Positions 1 through 8,208 of a DNA stretch of 64,000 nucleotides are shown here, one piece after another. A program made the position numbers and the translations under genes. The notes beneath the pieces were generated by a model. That model was given only the letters and a program-made list of their open reading frames with translations. It was not told the origin of the DNA and made no database searches. The stretch comes from JBBSAT01 sp046351235 (GTDB taxonomy: Bacteria; Myxococcota_A; Polyangia; Polyangiales; Sandaracinaceae): the NCBI GenBank assembly GCA_046351235.1, contig JAXLYV010000004.1:372001-436000 (forward strand), given 5' to 3'. Each line of letters opens with the position of its first letter. Within the stretch, counting starts at the first letter, position 1.

Positions 1-1
1 C

Positions 2-307
2 GATGCTACCGCAAGCAAGCCGAGCGGGGGAGGCGCGAACGTCGGTCCCCGTTCGGGTGGGCCCGCCGACGAGACCGCCGCGCCGACGCGTGCCACAGTC
101 GGCGCCTCGGACGACGCGATGACCTTCGGCTACATCGGATACATCTGGGCGATGTCCGGCTGCTGCGTGCTCGGCGGCGTGTTCGGCGGCGGCGCCGCGG
201 TCCTCTATGCCTACGGACGGCGCCTCGACCGCCAGCGCGGCGCGCCCGCGGTGACGGTGGAGCGCGTCGACTCGCAGGACGGGCCCGGCCCGGGAAACGC
301 AGCCTGA
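2..307 (+). CDS. C-terminal part of a small membrane protein (5'-truncated)
   Basis: An open frame enters from the left edge and stops at 305-307. The first 39 visible residues are Gly/Ser/Pro/Ala-rich and look like a linker. They are followed by one hydrophobic, glycine-rich transmembrane segment (around GCCVLGGVFGGGAAVLYAYG) and then a short basic and polar tail. No family is recognisable. A start at the internal ATG (119) would give a 62-residue protein, but the frame is open upstream with normal codon use, so a longer protein that begins outside the window is more likely. mutS2 starts 1 nt after the stop, so the two may be co-transcribed. Confidence 0.5.
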   Translation, partial: DATASKPSGGGANVGPRSGGPADETAAPTRATVGASDDAMTFGYIGYIWAMSGCCVLGGVFGGGAAVLYAYGRRLDRQRGAPAVTVERVDSQDGPGPGNAA

Positions 308-308
308 C

Positions 309-2708
309 GTGATGCACCGCGCGCCCGAGGAGTCCGCGTTCGAGCGAACGCTGCGCGACCTCTCCTTCCGCACGATCGTCGAGGCCGTCGCCGAGCGATG
401 CGCCGGGCCGCTCGGCACCACGCTCGTGGCGCGCGGCCTGCCGATCGCGAGCACGCCCGACGCAGCGCGCCTGCTGATGGACGAGACGGCCGAGGCGATG
501 CGCGCGCGCCACGAGGGCGACCCGATGCCGCTCGACGGCCTGCGCGACGCGCGGCCGAGCCTCTTGCGCGTCTCGAAGGGCGGCGTGCTCTCGGGGCCCG
601 CGCTCGCGGACCTGCTCTCGGTGCTGGGCGCCGCGCGTGGGCTGCGGCGCTTCCTCGCCAAGCGGAAGACGACGATGCCGCGCCTTTTCGCGGCCTGCGC
701 GCTCGATCCGAGCCTCGACGCGCTCGAGGACGAGATCGGCGCGGCGATCGAGCCGGCGGGCACGATCCAGGACGGCGCGAGCCCGACGCTCAAGCGCCTG
801 CGCGCCGAGATCCAGACGCTGCGCGCGCGCATCACCTCGCGCATCGAAGAGATGCTGATCGCGCACGCGGACGTGGTGTCGGACCGCTTCGTGACCGAGC
901 GCGACGGCCGCTACGTGATCCCGATGCGCAGCGACGCGCACGACAAGATCCCCGGCATCGTCCACGGCACGAGCCAGAGCGGCGCGACGGTGTTCGTGGA
1001 GCCGCGCGCGCTCGTGGAGTCGCAGAACCGGCTGACGCTCGCGCGGAGCGAGATGGAGATCGAGGAGCTCCGCATCCTCACGCACCTCTCGGAGCTCGTG
1101 CTCGAGCGCGCGCCCGAGCTCGAGGCCGCGCTCGATGCGCTCGATCGCGCGGACCTGCGCGACGCGTGCGGGCGGCTCTCGCTCGATCTGCGCTCGGTCG
1201 TGCCCGAGCTGGTCGACGCGCCGGTGTTCGACGCGAAGGAGGCGCGGCATCCGCTCCTCGTGCTCGAGGGGCGTGCGGTGGTGGCGAACGACGTCGCGCT
1301 CGCGAGCGGTCGCGGGCTCGTGCTCTCGGGCCCGAACGCGGGTGGCAAGACGATCGCGCTCAAGCTGCTCGGCCTCTTCTCGCTCATGGCGCGCGCGGGG
1401 CTGCCGGTGCCGGCGAGCGAGGGCGCGAAGATCGGCTTCTTCGATCCGATCCTGTCGGACGTGGGCGACGAGCAGTCGATCGAGAAGAGCCTCTCGACGT
1501 TCTCGGCGCACGTGACGAGCCTCGCGCGCATCCTCGCGGCGGCCGGGCCGCGCACGATGGTGCTGCTCGACGAGGTAGCGACGGGCACCGATCCGGAAGA
1601 AGGCGCCGCGCTCGCGTGCGCGGTGGTCGAGACGCTGCTCGATCGCGGCGCGGCGATTGCGGTCACGACGCACTACGAGGCGCTCAAGGCGCTCGCGCTG
1701 AAGGACGCGCGCCTGACGAACGGCTCGGTCGGCTTCGACGTGGAGAAGATGGCGCCGACCTTCGAGCTCCGGCTCGGAGCGCCCGGCGCCTCGAGCGCGC
1801 TGCGGGTGGCGCGGCGCTTCGGGCTCGACGCCGAGGTGATCGCGCGCGCCGAGGCGCTCGTGCCCGAGAGCTCGCGCAACTTCGATCGGCTCGTGCACCG
1901 TCTCGAGCAGGACATCGACGCGGCCAAGAGCGAGCGCACGGCGGCCGAGTCGATCCGTCGCGAGGCGGAGCGCGCGAAGGCCGCGGCCGAGGCCGAGCTG
2001 CGCGCCCTGCGCGAGCGCGAGCGCACGAAGCTGGGCCGCGAGGCCGAGAAGCTGGTCACGCTGCTGAAGGACACGCGCGAAGAAGTGCGGGCCGCGCGCA
2101 CCGCGATGCGCAAGGGCGAAGGCGATGCGGCGCTCGTGGAAGAGGCGCGCAAGGCGATCGAGCGCGCGCAGAAGCGGCTCGACACCGAGGTGAAGGGCGC
2201 GCTCGGCCCGACGGAGGCCGCGGAAGAGCGCGGTGTGCGCGTGGAAGAGAAGACCCTCGCCATCGGCGACCGCGTGTGGGTCCCGCGCCTGCGCGCCGAG
2301 GTCGAGGTGATCGAGGCGCCGCAGAAGGGCCGCGTGCGCGTGCAGAGCGGCGCGGTGAAGCTGACGATCGACGTCGCCGACCTGCGCAAGCCCGCCGAGA
2401 CCGCGAAGGAGGCGCCGCGCGCGCCCGAGCCACCGCGCACGGCCTCGCTTCCGGCATCGAGCACCGAGACGCTCGACCTGCGGGGCCTGCGCGTGGACGA
2501 AGCGCTCTCGCTCACCGAGTCCTTCCTCGATCGCGCGTACGGCCAGGAGCGCCACGTCGCGACGCTGCTCCACGGCGTGGGCAGCGGCGCGCTCCGCGAT
2601 GCCGTGCGCCAGCACCTGAAGGCAGGCCTCGCGCGCTGGGTGAAGAGCTTCCGCCCCGGCACGATCGAAGAAGGCGGCGACCGCGTCACGATCGTGCTCC
2701 TCGGCTGA
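309..2708 (+). CDS. mutS2: MutS2 family protein (endonuclease / ribosome-rescue Smr protein)
   Basis: At 799 residues this is full length for MutS2. It has the coiled-coil core/lever region, a Walker A motif GPNAGGKT at residues 341-348, a Walker B VLLDEVATGTDPEEGAAL near 418-435, then a long charged coiled coil and a C-terminal Smr domain (residues about 722-799) with LDLRG and HGVGSG. The N-terminal mismatch-recognition domain of MutS1 is absent, as expected. The family is a homodimeric ATPase with Smr nuclease activity, linked to suppression of recombination and to processing of collided ribosomes. The annotated start is GTG, with an ATG one codon later (312); either could be used. The gene follows the upstream membrane-protein gene after 1 nt. 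Confidence 0.95.
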   Translation: MMHRAPEESAFERTLRDLSFRTIVEAVAERCAGPLGTTLVARGLPIASTPDAARLLMDETAEAMRARHEGDPMPLDGLRDARPSLLRVSKGGVLSGPALADLLSVLGAARGLRRFLAKRKTTMPRLFAACALDPSLDALEDEIGAAIEPAGTIQDGASPTLKRLRAEIQTLRARITSRIEEMLIAHADVVSDRFVTERDGRYVIPMRSDAHDKIPGIVHGTSQSGATVFVEPRALVESQNRLTLARSEMEIEELRILTHLSELVLERAPELEAALDALDRADLRDACGRLSLDLRSVVPELVDAPVFDAKEARHPLLVLEGRAVVANDVALASGRGLVLSGPNAGGKTIALKLLGLFSLMARAGLPVPASEGAKIGFFDPILSDVGDEQSIEKSLSTFSAHVTSLARILAAAGPRTMVLLDEVATGTDPEEGAALACAVVETLLDRGAAIAVTTHYEALKALALKDARLTNGSVGFDVEKMAPTFELRLGAPGASSALRVARRFGLDAEVIARAEALVPESSRNFDRLVHRLEQDIDAAKSERTAAESIRREAERAKAAAEAELRALRERERTKLGREAEKLVTLLKDTREEVRAARTAMRKGEGDAALVEEARKAIERAQKRLDTEVKGALGPTEAAEERGVRVEEKTLAIGDRVWVPRLRAEVEVIEAPQKGRVRVQSGAVKLTIDVADLRKPAETAKEAPRAPEPPRTASLPASSTETLDLRGLRVDEALSLTESFLDRAYGQERHVATLLHGVGSGALRDAVRQHLKAGLARWVKSFRPGTIEEGGDRVTIVLLG

Positions 2709-2864
2709 GCACGCCTCGAGCGCTCCGTCGCTCACGGTCGGAACGGCGCCGAGACCCTCTCCCACCGAGCACGCCAGCGGTATCGCCGTTCGCGTCAGCC
2801 CGTGGCCGCGGCCCGCGCCGCGTCCACTCTCACCCGACGCGCGGCGCGCCGCGCCGGAGGCCCC

Positions 2865-3461
2865 ATGGACGACATCGGCTGTTTCCTCATCCACCCCGTC
2901 ACGCGGAGAGACGTCGAGGCGCTGCACGCCGCCGTTCGAGCGGCGTGCGTGCACGTGAAGCTCCCCCTCGACCGCATGCGCGTCGCCTACTCGGCGCACG
3001 CACACCCCACGCCGACGTTCGGGAGCCCCTTCGTGGTCGTGCACCTCCACGCAGGCACCGAGGACGACGTCTACGACCCGTACCTCTTCACGATCGAGAC
3101 GGGCGGAAGCGCCGAGGACTGTTCGCTCGCGGCCTACGTCTGCGCGGCCTTCGACCTCGCCCTCTCCGACCTCGACGAGGACGACGCGCCTGACTCCCTC
3201 TTCGAGGTTCGTGGCTGGACCGTGGCGCGGGAAGCCCGGACGAGCTTCCATTCCGTCGTGTGGTGCGGCCCGAACGCCGACGAAGAGCGCCACGAAGACG
3301 AGAGCGCAGAGCCTCTCGCAGCGCTCGCGTGCGATCTGCGCCTCTCCACGGCCGCGCTCGTGGCCCTCCTCCAGACTCCGGCGACGCGTTGGACCGCCCT
3401 GCGCGACGACCTGGACGAGTCGACGCTCACGACGCTGCACCCACTGCTTCCGCCGAGCTGA
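2865..3461 (+). CDS. Hypothetical protein, 198 aa
   Basis: No family is recognised. The protein is soluble and acidic, with an alpha/beta pattern and no signal peptide. It begins MDDIGCFLIHPVTRRDVEAL and has a run of acidic residues (DLDEDDAPD) around residue 107. The frame is open upstream to 2802, but the ATG at 2865 is preceded by GGAGG at 2856-2860 and the upstream residues are Arg/Ala-rich, so the later start was chosen. The gene converges with the next one across a gap that holds an 18-bp perfect palindrome. Confidence 0.7.
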   Translation: MDDIGCFLIHPVTRRDVEALHAAVRAACVHVKLPLDRMRVAYSAHAHPTPTFGSPFVVVHLHAGTEDDVYDPYLFTIETGGSAEDCSLAAYVCAAFDLALSDLDEDDAPDSLFEVRGWTVAREARTSFHSVVWCGPNADEERHEDESAEPLAALACDLRLSTAALVALLQTPATRWTALRDDLDESTLTTLHPLLPPS

Positions 3462-3494
3462 TTTCCCCCGCGTCGTCGTCTCGGAGCGAAGCGA

Positions 3495-3512
3495 TGCGAG
3501 AGGCCTCTCGCA
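3495..3512. repeat. 18-bp perfect palindrome in a convergent gap
   Basis: TGCGAGAGGCCTCTCGCA reads the same on both strands with no spacer. It lies between the ends of two convergent genes (stops at 3461 and 3601). It could act as a bidirectional transcription end through an intrastrand hairpin, or as a protein-binding site. No T-tract follows on either strand. Confidence 0.4.
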
Positions 3513-3600
3513 GACCGCGAATCGCCCATCGGCCCGCCACCTCCTGCATGCCGGAAGTCGTGGGAGGCCGGACCTCAGCGCGATCGGAGCTGCGCCCTCT

Positions 3601-4296
3601 TCACTCGGCGCGCACCAGACAATCGAGCGGGAGCGCTCGGAAGATCCGTGCAGCTTCACCACGCGTCGTGGCGGGCTGCACGCGCAGCGAGACGAGCCGG
3701 GTCTCCGAGACACGCACCGTGAACGTGTCGCGATGATCGCCCGCCGACAGATCCTCCCAGTCCGCCTCACTCGGGTGCCCCTCGTGGACGCCGCCCGTGC
3801 GCACGATCCCAGCGCCCTGGCGCTCGGCGTCCTCGTCGCCGAGGACGGGGAACTGCGTCAGCTCACCATCGAGCTCGTCCCCGTCCCACACGTTCACGTT
3901 GATCGATCGGCCGCCTGGACGACGCTCGACGTACGCGCGCGCGAAGAGGTCGTCACCGAAGCCCGCTGGCATCGACACCGCCGGCAGTCCGTCGAGCTCC
4001 GCGGGAAAGCACGAGCCGAGTGTCGGGGCGCCGGTCGGATCGGGCGCGACGACCCCACCCCATCCGCCCACGCCTCCCGCCACACCGCCCAGGACGTCGC
4101 CTTCGAGCCCGCCTCCGAGATCGGCCGACCCGCCCGTGAGCCCGCCGAGGACGCCCGTCGCCGGCGCCGGGCGCGTCGAGGGTGGCGTCGGCGGCGCGAG
4201 CGTCGTCGGCGGCGGCGGAGCCACCTCGGTGGGCGCCGGCGCGGGCGCGTCGGGGGTGCACGCGCCCAGCGCGAGAACGAGGACCATCCGCTTCAT
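3601..4296 (-). CDS. Hypothetical lipoprotein, 231 aa
   Basis: The start MKRMVLVLALGAC gives a short lipoprotein signal with lipobox LALGAC, so the mature protein should be lipidated at Cys13. A Pro/Ala/Thr-rich linker and a Gly/Val-rich stretch follow. The C-terminal half is globular and has a few aromatic and acidic motifs (NVNVWDGDELDGE). No family is recognised. The frame extends 17 codons upstream, but the start at 4296 places the basic n-region directly before the hydrophobic core. It is also preceded by a TAGCAG box 8 nt upstream. Confidence 0.7.
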   Translation of the reverse strand: MKRMVLVLALGACTPDAPAPAPTEVAPPPPTTLAPPTPPSTRPAPATGVLGGLTGGSADLGGGLEGDVLGGVAGGVGGWGGVVAPDPTGAPTLGSCFPAELDGLPAVSMPAGFGDDLFARAYVERRPGGRSINVNVWDGDELDGELTQFPVLGDEDAERQGAGIVRTGGVHEGHPSEADWEDLSAGDHRDTFTVRVSETRLVSLRVQPATTRGEAARIFRALPLDCLVRAE

Positions 4297-4304
4297 GGCG
4301 TGCC

Positions 4305-4310
4305 CTGCTA
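4305..4310 (-). promoter_or_regulatory. -10-like box TAGCAG, leaderless-type
   Basis: TAGCAG on the minus strand ends 8 nt before the ATG at 4296. It fits the recurrent pattern of TA-starting hexamers directly before start codons in this window. No -35 element is evident. Confidence 0.35.
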
Positions 4311-4343
4311 CGCGCCCCCGGACGCTTCTCTCCCCGCGGCCGC

Positions 4344-4820
4344 TCACGCGCGCGACGGGAAGATCGCGGCGATCGTGTCGCGCCGGTAGTCGAAGATGCG
4401 CGCGAGCGTGCGGCGCACGAAGAGCGCGTTCGCCACGGCGCCGAGCGGGCCGAGCGGCGGCGCGTAGGTCACGCGGTCGATCATCTTCGTCTGCCCGCCG
4501 GGAAGCGCCTCGAAGCGATGCTCGTGGTGCCAGACGGCGTAGGGGCCGCGCTCCTGCTCGTCGACGAAGGCCTCGGGCGGATCGTAGGACGCGATCACCG
4601 TGCGCCAGCCGAAGGGCACGCCGAAGAGCGACAAGCGATACTCGATCTTCGCGCCGGCGCGCATCGCGATCGGGAGCGGCGTGGTGATCGAGAAGCGCAG
4701 GAAGGGCGGCGTGATGCGCTCGAGGTTCGCCGCATCGGCGAAGAACGCGAAGACCTCTTCGCGGGAGCGCGGGAGCACCTGTTCGCGCTCGAAGACGTAG
4801 CGGGCCATCGGGGCGAGCAT
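4344..4820 (-). CDS. SRPBCC family protein
   Basis: This 158-residue single-domain protein has the START/Bet v1-like helix-grip pattern: EREQVLPRSREEVFAFFADA at the N-terminus, then a ligand-cavity strand region (ITTPLPIAMRAGAKIEYRL), WRTVI, and HHEHRFEALPGGQTKMIDRV near the end. It resembles the cyclase/dehydrase and CoQ-binding START-like proteins of bacteria. The natural ligand cannot be deduced. The start at 4820 (MLAPMARY) has GAGG just upstream; an ATG at 4808 is the alternative. The gene is divergent from the epimerase gene and separated from it by 60 bp. SRPBCC and NAD-dependent epimerase genes are often adjacent, and occasionally fused, in other bacteria. Confidence 0.8.
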   Translation of the reverse strand: MLAPMARYVFEREQVLPRSREEVFAFFADAANLERITPPFLRFSITTPLPIAMRAGAKIEYRLSLFGVPFGWRTVIASYDPPEAFVDEQERGPYAVWHHEHRFEALPGGQTKMIDRVTYAPPLGPLGAVANALFVRRTLARIFDYRRDTIAAIFPSRA

Positions 4821-4880
4821 GACCTCGGCGGCCGGGCCGCGCTTGCCCCGCGGGCGGGCACGCTCCACAACGGCAGCCGC

Positions 4881-5867
4881 ATGACGACCGAGATCTCCGG
4901 CAAGGTTCTCCTCACGGGCGCGAGCGGCTTCATCGGCGGGCGCCTGCGCGATGGCCTGCTCGCGCGCGGCAGCGACGTGCTGGCGATCCGGCGAAAGGGC
5001 TCGCCGCCGGCGAAGAAGGGCCGCTCGGTCGAGGCCGAGTACGAGGACGCCGAGGGGCTCGTGAAGCTCGTCGAGGCCGAGAAGCCCGACTACGTCTTCC
5101 ACGTCGCCGGCGCGACGAAGGGCGTGAGCTACGGCGACTTCCATCGCGCGAACGTCGTCCCGACGCAGAACCTGATCGCCGCGCTCGAGAAAGCGCACCC
5201 CGGCGCGAAGCGCTTCGTCTTCGTCAGCTCGCTGGCCGCGTTCGGCCCCTCGAGCCGCGAGCGCCCGCACGACGAGACGGTGATCCGCCGCCCGATCGAG
5301 TTCTACGGGCAGAGCAAGCTCGAGGCCGAGCACGTGGTCGAGCGCAGCAGCGTCGCGTGGACCATCGTGCGCCCGAGCGGCGTGTACGGCCCCGGCGACG
5401 CCGACTACTTCAACCTCTTCCGCGAGGTCGAGAGCGGCCGCAACGTCTTCTTCGGCAACGAGCGCCGCCTCTTCTCGGCCATCTACGTCGACGACCTGAT
5501 CGACGCGATCTTCCGCGCCGCGACGCACGACGCGACGAAGAACAAGGGCTACTTCGTCGACGACGGGCGCGTCGTCACGTGGGGCGAGTTCCAGAAGGCC
5601 ATCGTCGACGCGAGCGGCCGCCGCGCGCTCACGCTGCGCCTGCCCGAGGCGCTGGTGTCGGTCGCCGCGATCGGCGGCGAGATGGCGAGCCGCATCGACG
5701 GTAAGCCGCGCCTGTTCAACCGCCAGAAGGCGAAGATGGGCGCCCAGGAAGCCTGGACCTGCAAGAGCGACGCGCTCCGCAAGGACACCGGGTGGGCGCC
5801 GAGCGTGCCGATGGAAGAAGGCGTGCGCCGCGCGTACGAATGGTACCGCGCCGAGAAGTGGCTCTGA
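4881..5867 (+). CDS. NAD-dependent epimerase/dehydratase family protein
   Basis: At 328 residues this is an extended short-chain dehydrogenase. It shows the Rossmann nucleotide motif TGASGFIG (glycines at residues 13, 16 and 19), FVSSLAAFG with the catalytic Ser region, and the YxxxK pair as YGQSK at residues 142-146. It also has WTIVRPSGVYGPGD and a C-terminal substrate-binding half. The substrate is probably a nucleotide sugar or a steroid/flavonoid-like molecule, but the sequence does not settle this. The frame is open far upstream, and the ATG at 4881 is the only Met just before the first beta strand. The gene converges with the next one with a 4-nt gap. Confidence 0.88.
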   Translation: MTTEISGKVLLTGASGFIGGRLRDGLLARGSDVLAIRRKGSPPAKKGRSVEAEYEDAEGLVKLVEAEKPDYVFHVAGATKGVSYGDFHRANVVPTQNLIAALEKAHPGAKRFVFVSSLAAFGPSSRERPHDETVIRRPIEFYGQSKLEAEHVVERSSVAWTIVRPSGVYGPGDADYFNLFREVESGRNVFFGNERRLFSAIYVDDLIDAIFRAATHDATKNKGYFVDDGRVVTWGEFQKAIVDASGRRALTLRLPEALVSVAAIGGEMASRIDGKPRLFNRQKAKMGAQEAWTCKSDALRKDTGWAPSVPMEEGVRRAYEWYRAEKWL

Positions 5868-5871
5868 CGCG

Positions 5872-7377
5872 TCAGCGGCCCTGGAGCGTGGGCCCGTAGG
5901 GCGCGCGATCGGTCCGGAGCCACCAGTCTTCGTCGCCGGGAGGCGCGAAGGAGTAGAGGTAGCGAACGGTGCGCACGTAGCGCGGCGCGCGACCGTCGAA
6001 GGGATCGTGGCCGAAGAGCCCGAGCACGTCGGGGCGCGCCTCGAGCAGGGCGCGCTCGAGCGCGAGCGTCCAGGGCTCGGGGCGATCGGAGAGGCCTGCG
6101 AACCAGACCATCCAGTCGAGGCGCGGCATGTGCGGCATGCACACGGCGGGTCCGCGCGCCGGGTCCCCCGATTGCCAGCGGTAGTCGTAACCGAGCCACG
6201 TCTCGCCGTCGTCGGAGCCCTCGAAGATCACGATCGGCCGATCACGCGTCATCACGGCGAAGAGGCCGTAGCCGTTCGCGACGCGGAAGGGATCGGCGGC
6301 GACGTCGAGCGCCACGAGCGCGTCGGGGAACGCGGGGCGCGCGCCGATCGTCGAGAGCAGCGCCAGCAGACCGAGGAAGGCCTGCGCCGAAGCGAGCGCG
6401 CTGATCGTGCGGCGCACCGTCACGGAAGGAGCCGACGTCGTCGCGAGCGCGAAGCCGCGGCGCAGGCGAGCGAGCACGCGCGCGAGGAGCGCGTCGTCGA
6501 CGAGCGCGAGCGAGAGCACGGCCGCGAGCGCGTCGAAGAAGCCGTAATTCCCCGTGAGCGCGATGAAGGTCATCAGCGCGAGGAAGCCGCCCGCGGCGAT
6601 GCGGCGCCCGAGCGCGCCGAAGAAGATCGCGAAGGGCAGCACGAGCTCGACGAGGAAGGTGAAGACGACGCCGGCCGCGTGGAGCCCGTGCGGCGCGAAG
6701 TGCATCGCGTAGGCGAGGCCGTTCGGGAGCGGCTGCGTCTCGAAGTGGTAATCGAGCGCGGTGAGGCCGCTCCACGCGTCGTCGCCCGAGGCGAGCTTCA
6801 CGTAGCCAGCCGCGAACATGAGGCGGCCCACGAGGAGCCACGCGCCGAAGAGCGCGAGCGGCACGGGCGGCGGCGCGCGATCGAGCGCGACCGGGCGTAG
6901 CGTGGCCGGCGCGAGCAGCGCGGCGACGACGAGCGACTCCGTGAGCAGCGTGTCCCACTGCAGTGGCAGGAAGGGCGGCCCCAGCGAGACGAACGAGAGG
7001 TAGGTCGCGTAGGCGACGAGCGGCGCGAGCGCGCCGCCGACGCCGAGCATCGTGGCGAGGCTCGCGAGCTCGCCGAGGAAACAGACGGCGTGCATCGCGA
7101 CGTCCGAGCCGCCGACGAGCAGAAGCAGGCTCGGCGCCTCGAGCATCGGATGCGCGGCCTGCGCGAGCACGGCGTCGACGCGATCCGCCATCGGGAGCAG
7201 GCCACCGGCACCGAAGAGGCCGACGACCTGGACGTGGAGCGAGACGAACGCGCAGAGCGCCACGAGCCCGATGCCGCGCACCGTGAGCGCCGCCGCGAGC
7301 GCGTGACGCGAGGCGAGCTGCGCGACCGCCCCCCGGAACGAAGGGGGCTCGCCCTCCGCTTCCGCGCTCCGCTCCAT
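5872..7377 (-). CDS. Lipase maturation factor family protein, multi-pass membrane
   Basis: This 501-residue protein has about eight hydrophobic segments in the first 370 residues. Its soluble C-terminal domain is typical of the LMF1/lipase maturation factor family: IVIFEGSDDGETW, then MPHMPRLDWMVWFAGL, then a P-x-YVRTVRYLYSF region ending at EDWWLR. In animals the family assists folding of dimeric lipases in the ER; the bacterial role is unknown. The start ATG overlaps the stop of the upstream sirtuin gene (ATGA at 7374-7377 on the minus strand), so the two are translationally coupled. Confidence 0.85.
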   Translation of the reverse strand: MERSAEAEGEPPSFRGAVAQLASRHALAAALTVRGIGLVALCAFVSLHVQVVGLFGAGGLLPMADRVDAVLAQAAHPMLEAPSLLLLVGGSDVAMHAVCFLGELASLATMLGVGGALAPLVAYATYLSFVSLGPPFLPLQWDTLLTESLVVAALLAPATLRPVALDRAPPPVPLALFGAWLLVGRLMFAAGYVKLASGDDAWSGLTALDYHFETQPLPNGLAYAMHFAPHGLHAAGVVFTFLVELVLPFAIFFGALGRRIAAGGFLALMTFIALTGNYGFFDALAAVLSLALVDDALLARVLARLRRGFALATTSAPSVTVRRTISALASAQAFLGLLALLSTIGARPAFPDALVALDVAADPFRVANGYGLFAVMTRDRPIVIFEGSDDGETWLGYDYRWQSGDPARGPAVCMPHMPRLDWMVWFAGLSDRPEPWTLALERALLEARPDVLGLFGHDPFDGRAPRYVRTVRYLYSFAPPGDEDWWLRTDRAPYGPTLQGR

Positions 7378-8204
7378 CACGCCCCGAGCGCGTGCGCGAT
7401 CACCGGCACCCACTCCCCGGCCGTGCCCTTCAGGACGACGCCGCTCTCGCACCCGTACGCCGCGCGCGTGAACGGCGACTCGTCCGGCCCGATCACGACG
7501 AGCGGGATCCCGCGATGCACGGCGAGCGACACGAGGTGGCTCGGGAGCGTGGTCGCGCCGCTCGTTCCGATGACGACGAGCATCGCAGCCGCCGCGCCCG
7601 CCGCCATCGAGCTCTCGAAGCGGAACAGCTCCTCGTCGTAGCTCTCGTCGAACCAGAGCACGTGCGGTCGCGCGAGCTCACCGCCACCGCAGCACGCGAG
7701 CGCCGCGCGATCGGCCTCGCCGAGCTTGCGCGTCTTGGGCCAGTCCGTCGGCAACGAGGGCGGGATCGGGCGAAGGCGCGGGTGCTCGTCCTCGCAGCGC
7801 ATGAAGTCGATGTTCCCGTGGATCTCGTAGCAGCGCTCCTTCGAGCTCCCGGCGCGCAGGTGCAGCCCATCCACGTTCTGCGTCACGAGCAGGAAGCGCT
7901 CGCCGAGCACCTTCTCGATCGCCACGAGCGCGAGATGCGCCGCGTTCGGCCGCGCCGCACGGCAGACGGCGCGGCGATACAGGTACCAAGCCCAGATCTC
8001 TTCCGGCATCTGCTCGAACGCGGCGCGCGTCGCGAGCGACTCCGGCTGGTAGTTCCTCGATCCGATCCGCCAGTAGCCCTCGGGCCCGCGGAACGTCGGG
8101 ATGCCACTCTCGGCCGAGATCCCGGCCCCCGTGAGGAACACGATCGGCCCCGCGCTCTCGAGCGCTCGCGCCGCGAGCTCCGCGATCCGGTCGGCCTCGT
8201 CCAT
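7377..8204 (-). CDS. Sirtuin (Sir2) family NAD-dependent deacylase, degenerate zinc site
   Basis: This 275-residue protein has clear sirtuin signatures: FLTGAGISAESGIPTFRG near the N-terminus, TQNVDGLH, the catalytic HG in CYEIHGNIDF, and VIGTSGATTLPSHLV. The zinc module is unusual. In place of two CxxC pairs there is a single Cys (MRCEDEH) followed by an adjacent pair in ACCGGGELARPHVLWF, so classical tetrahedral zinc binding looks unlikely. The start at 8204 lies 4 nt after the stop of the DUF3604 gene; the longer frame upstream would overlap that gene. The order DUF3604 - sirtuin - LMF-like protein suggests one transcript. Confidence 0.88.
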   Translation of the reverse strand: MDEADRIAELAARALESAGPIVFLTGAGISAESGIPTFRGPEGYWRIGSRNYQPESLATRAAFEQMPEEIWAWYLYRRAVCRAARPNAAHLALVAIEKVLGERFLLVTQNVDGLHLRAGSSKERCYEIHGNIDFMRCEDEHPRLRPIPPSLPTDWPKTRKLGEADRAALACCGGGELARPHVLWFDESYDEELFRFESSMAAGAAAAMLVVIGTSGATTLPSHLVSLAVHRGIPLVVIGPDESPFTRAAYGCESGVVLKGTAGEWVPVIAHALGA

Positions 8205-8208
8205 GTCG

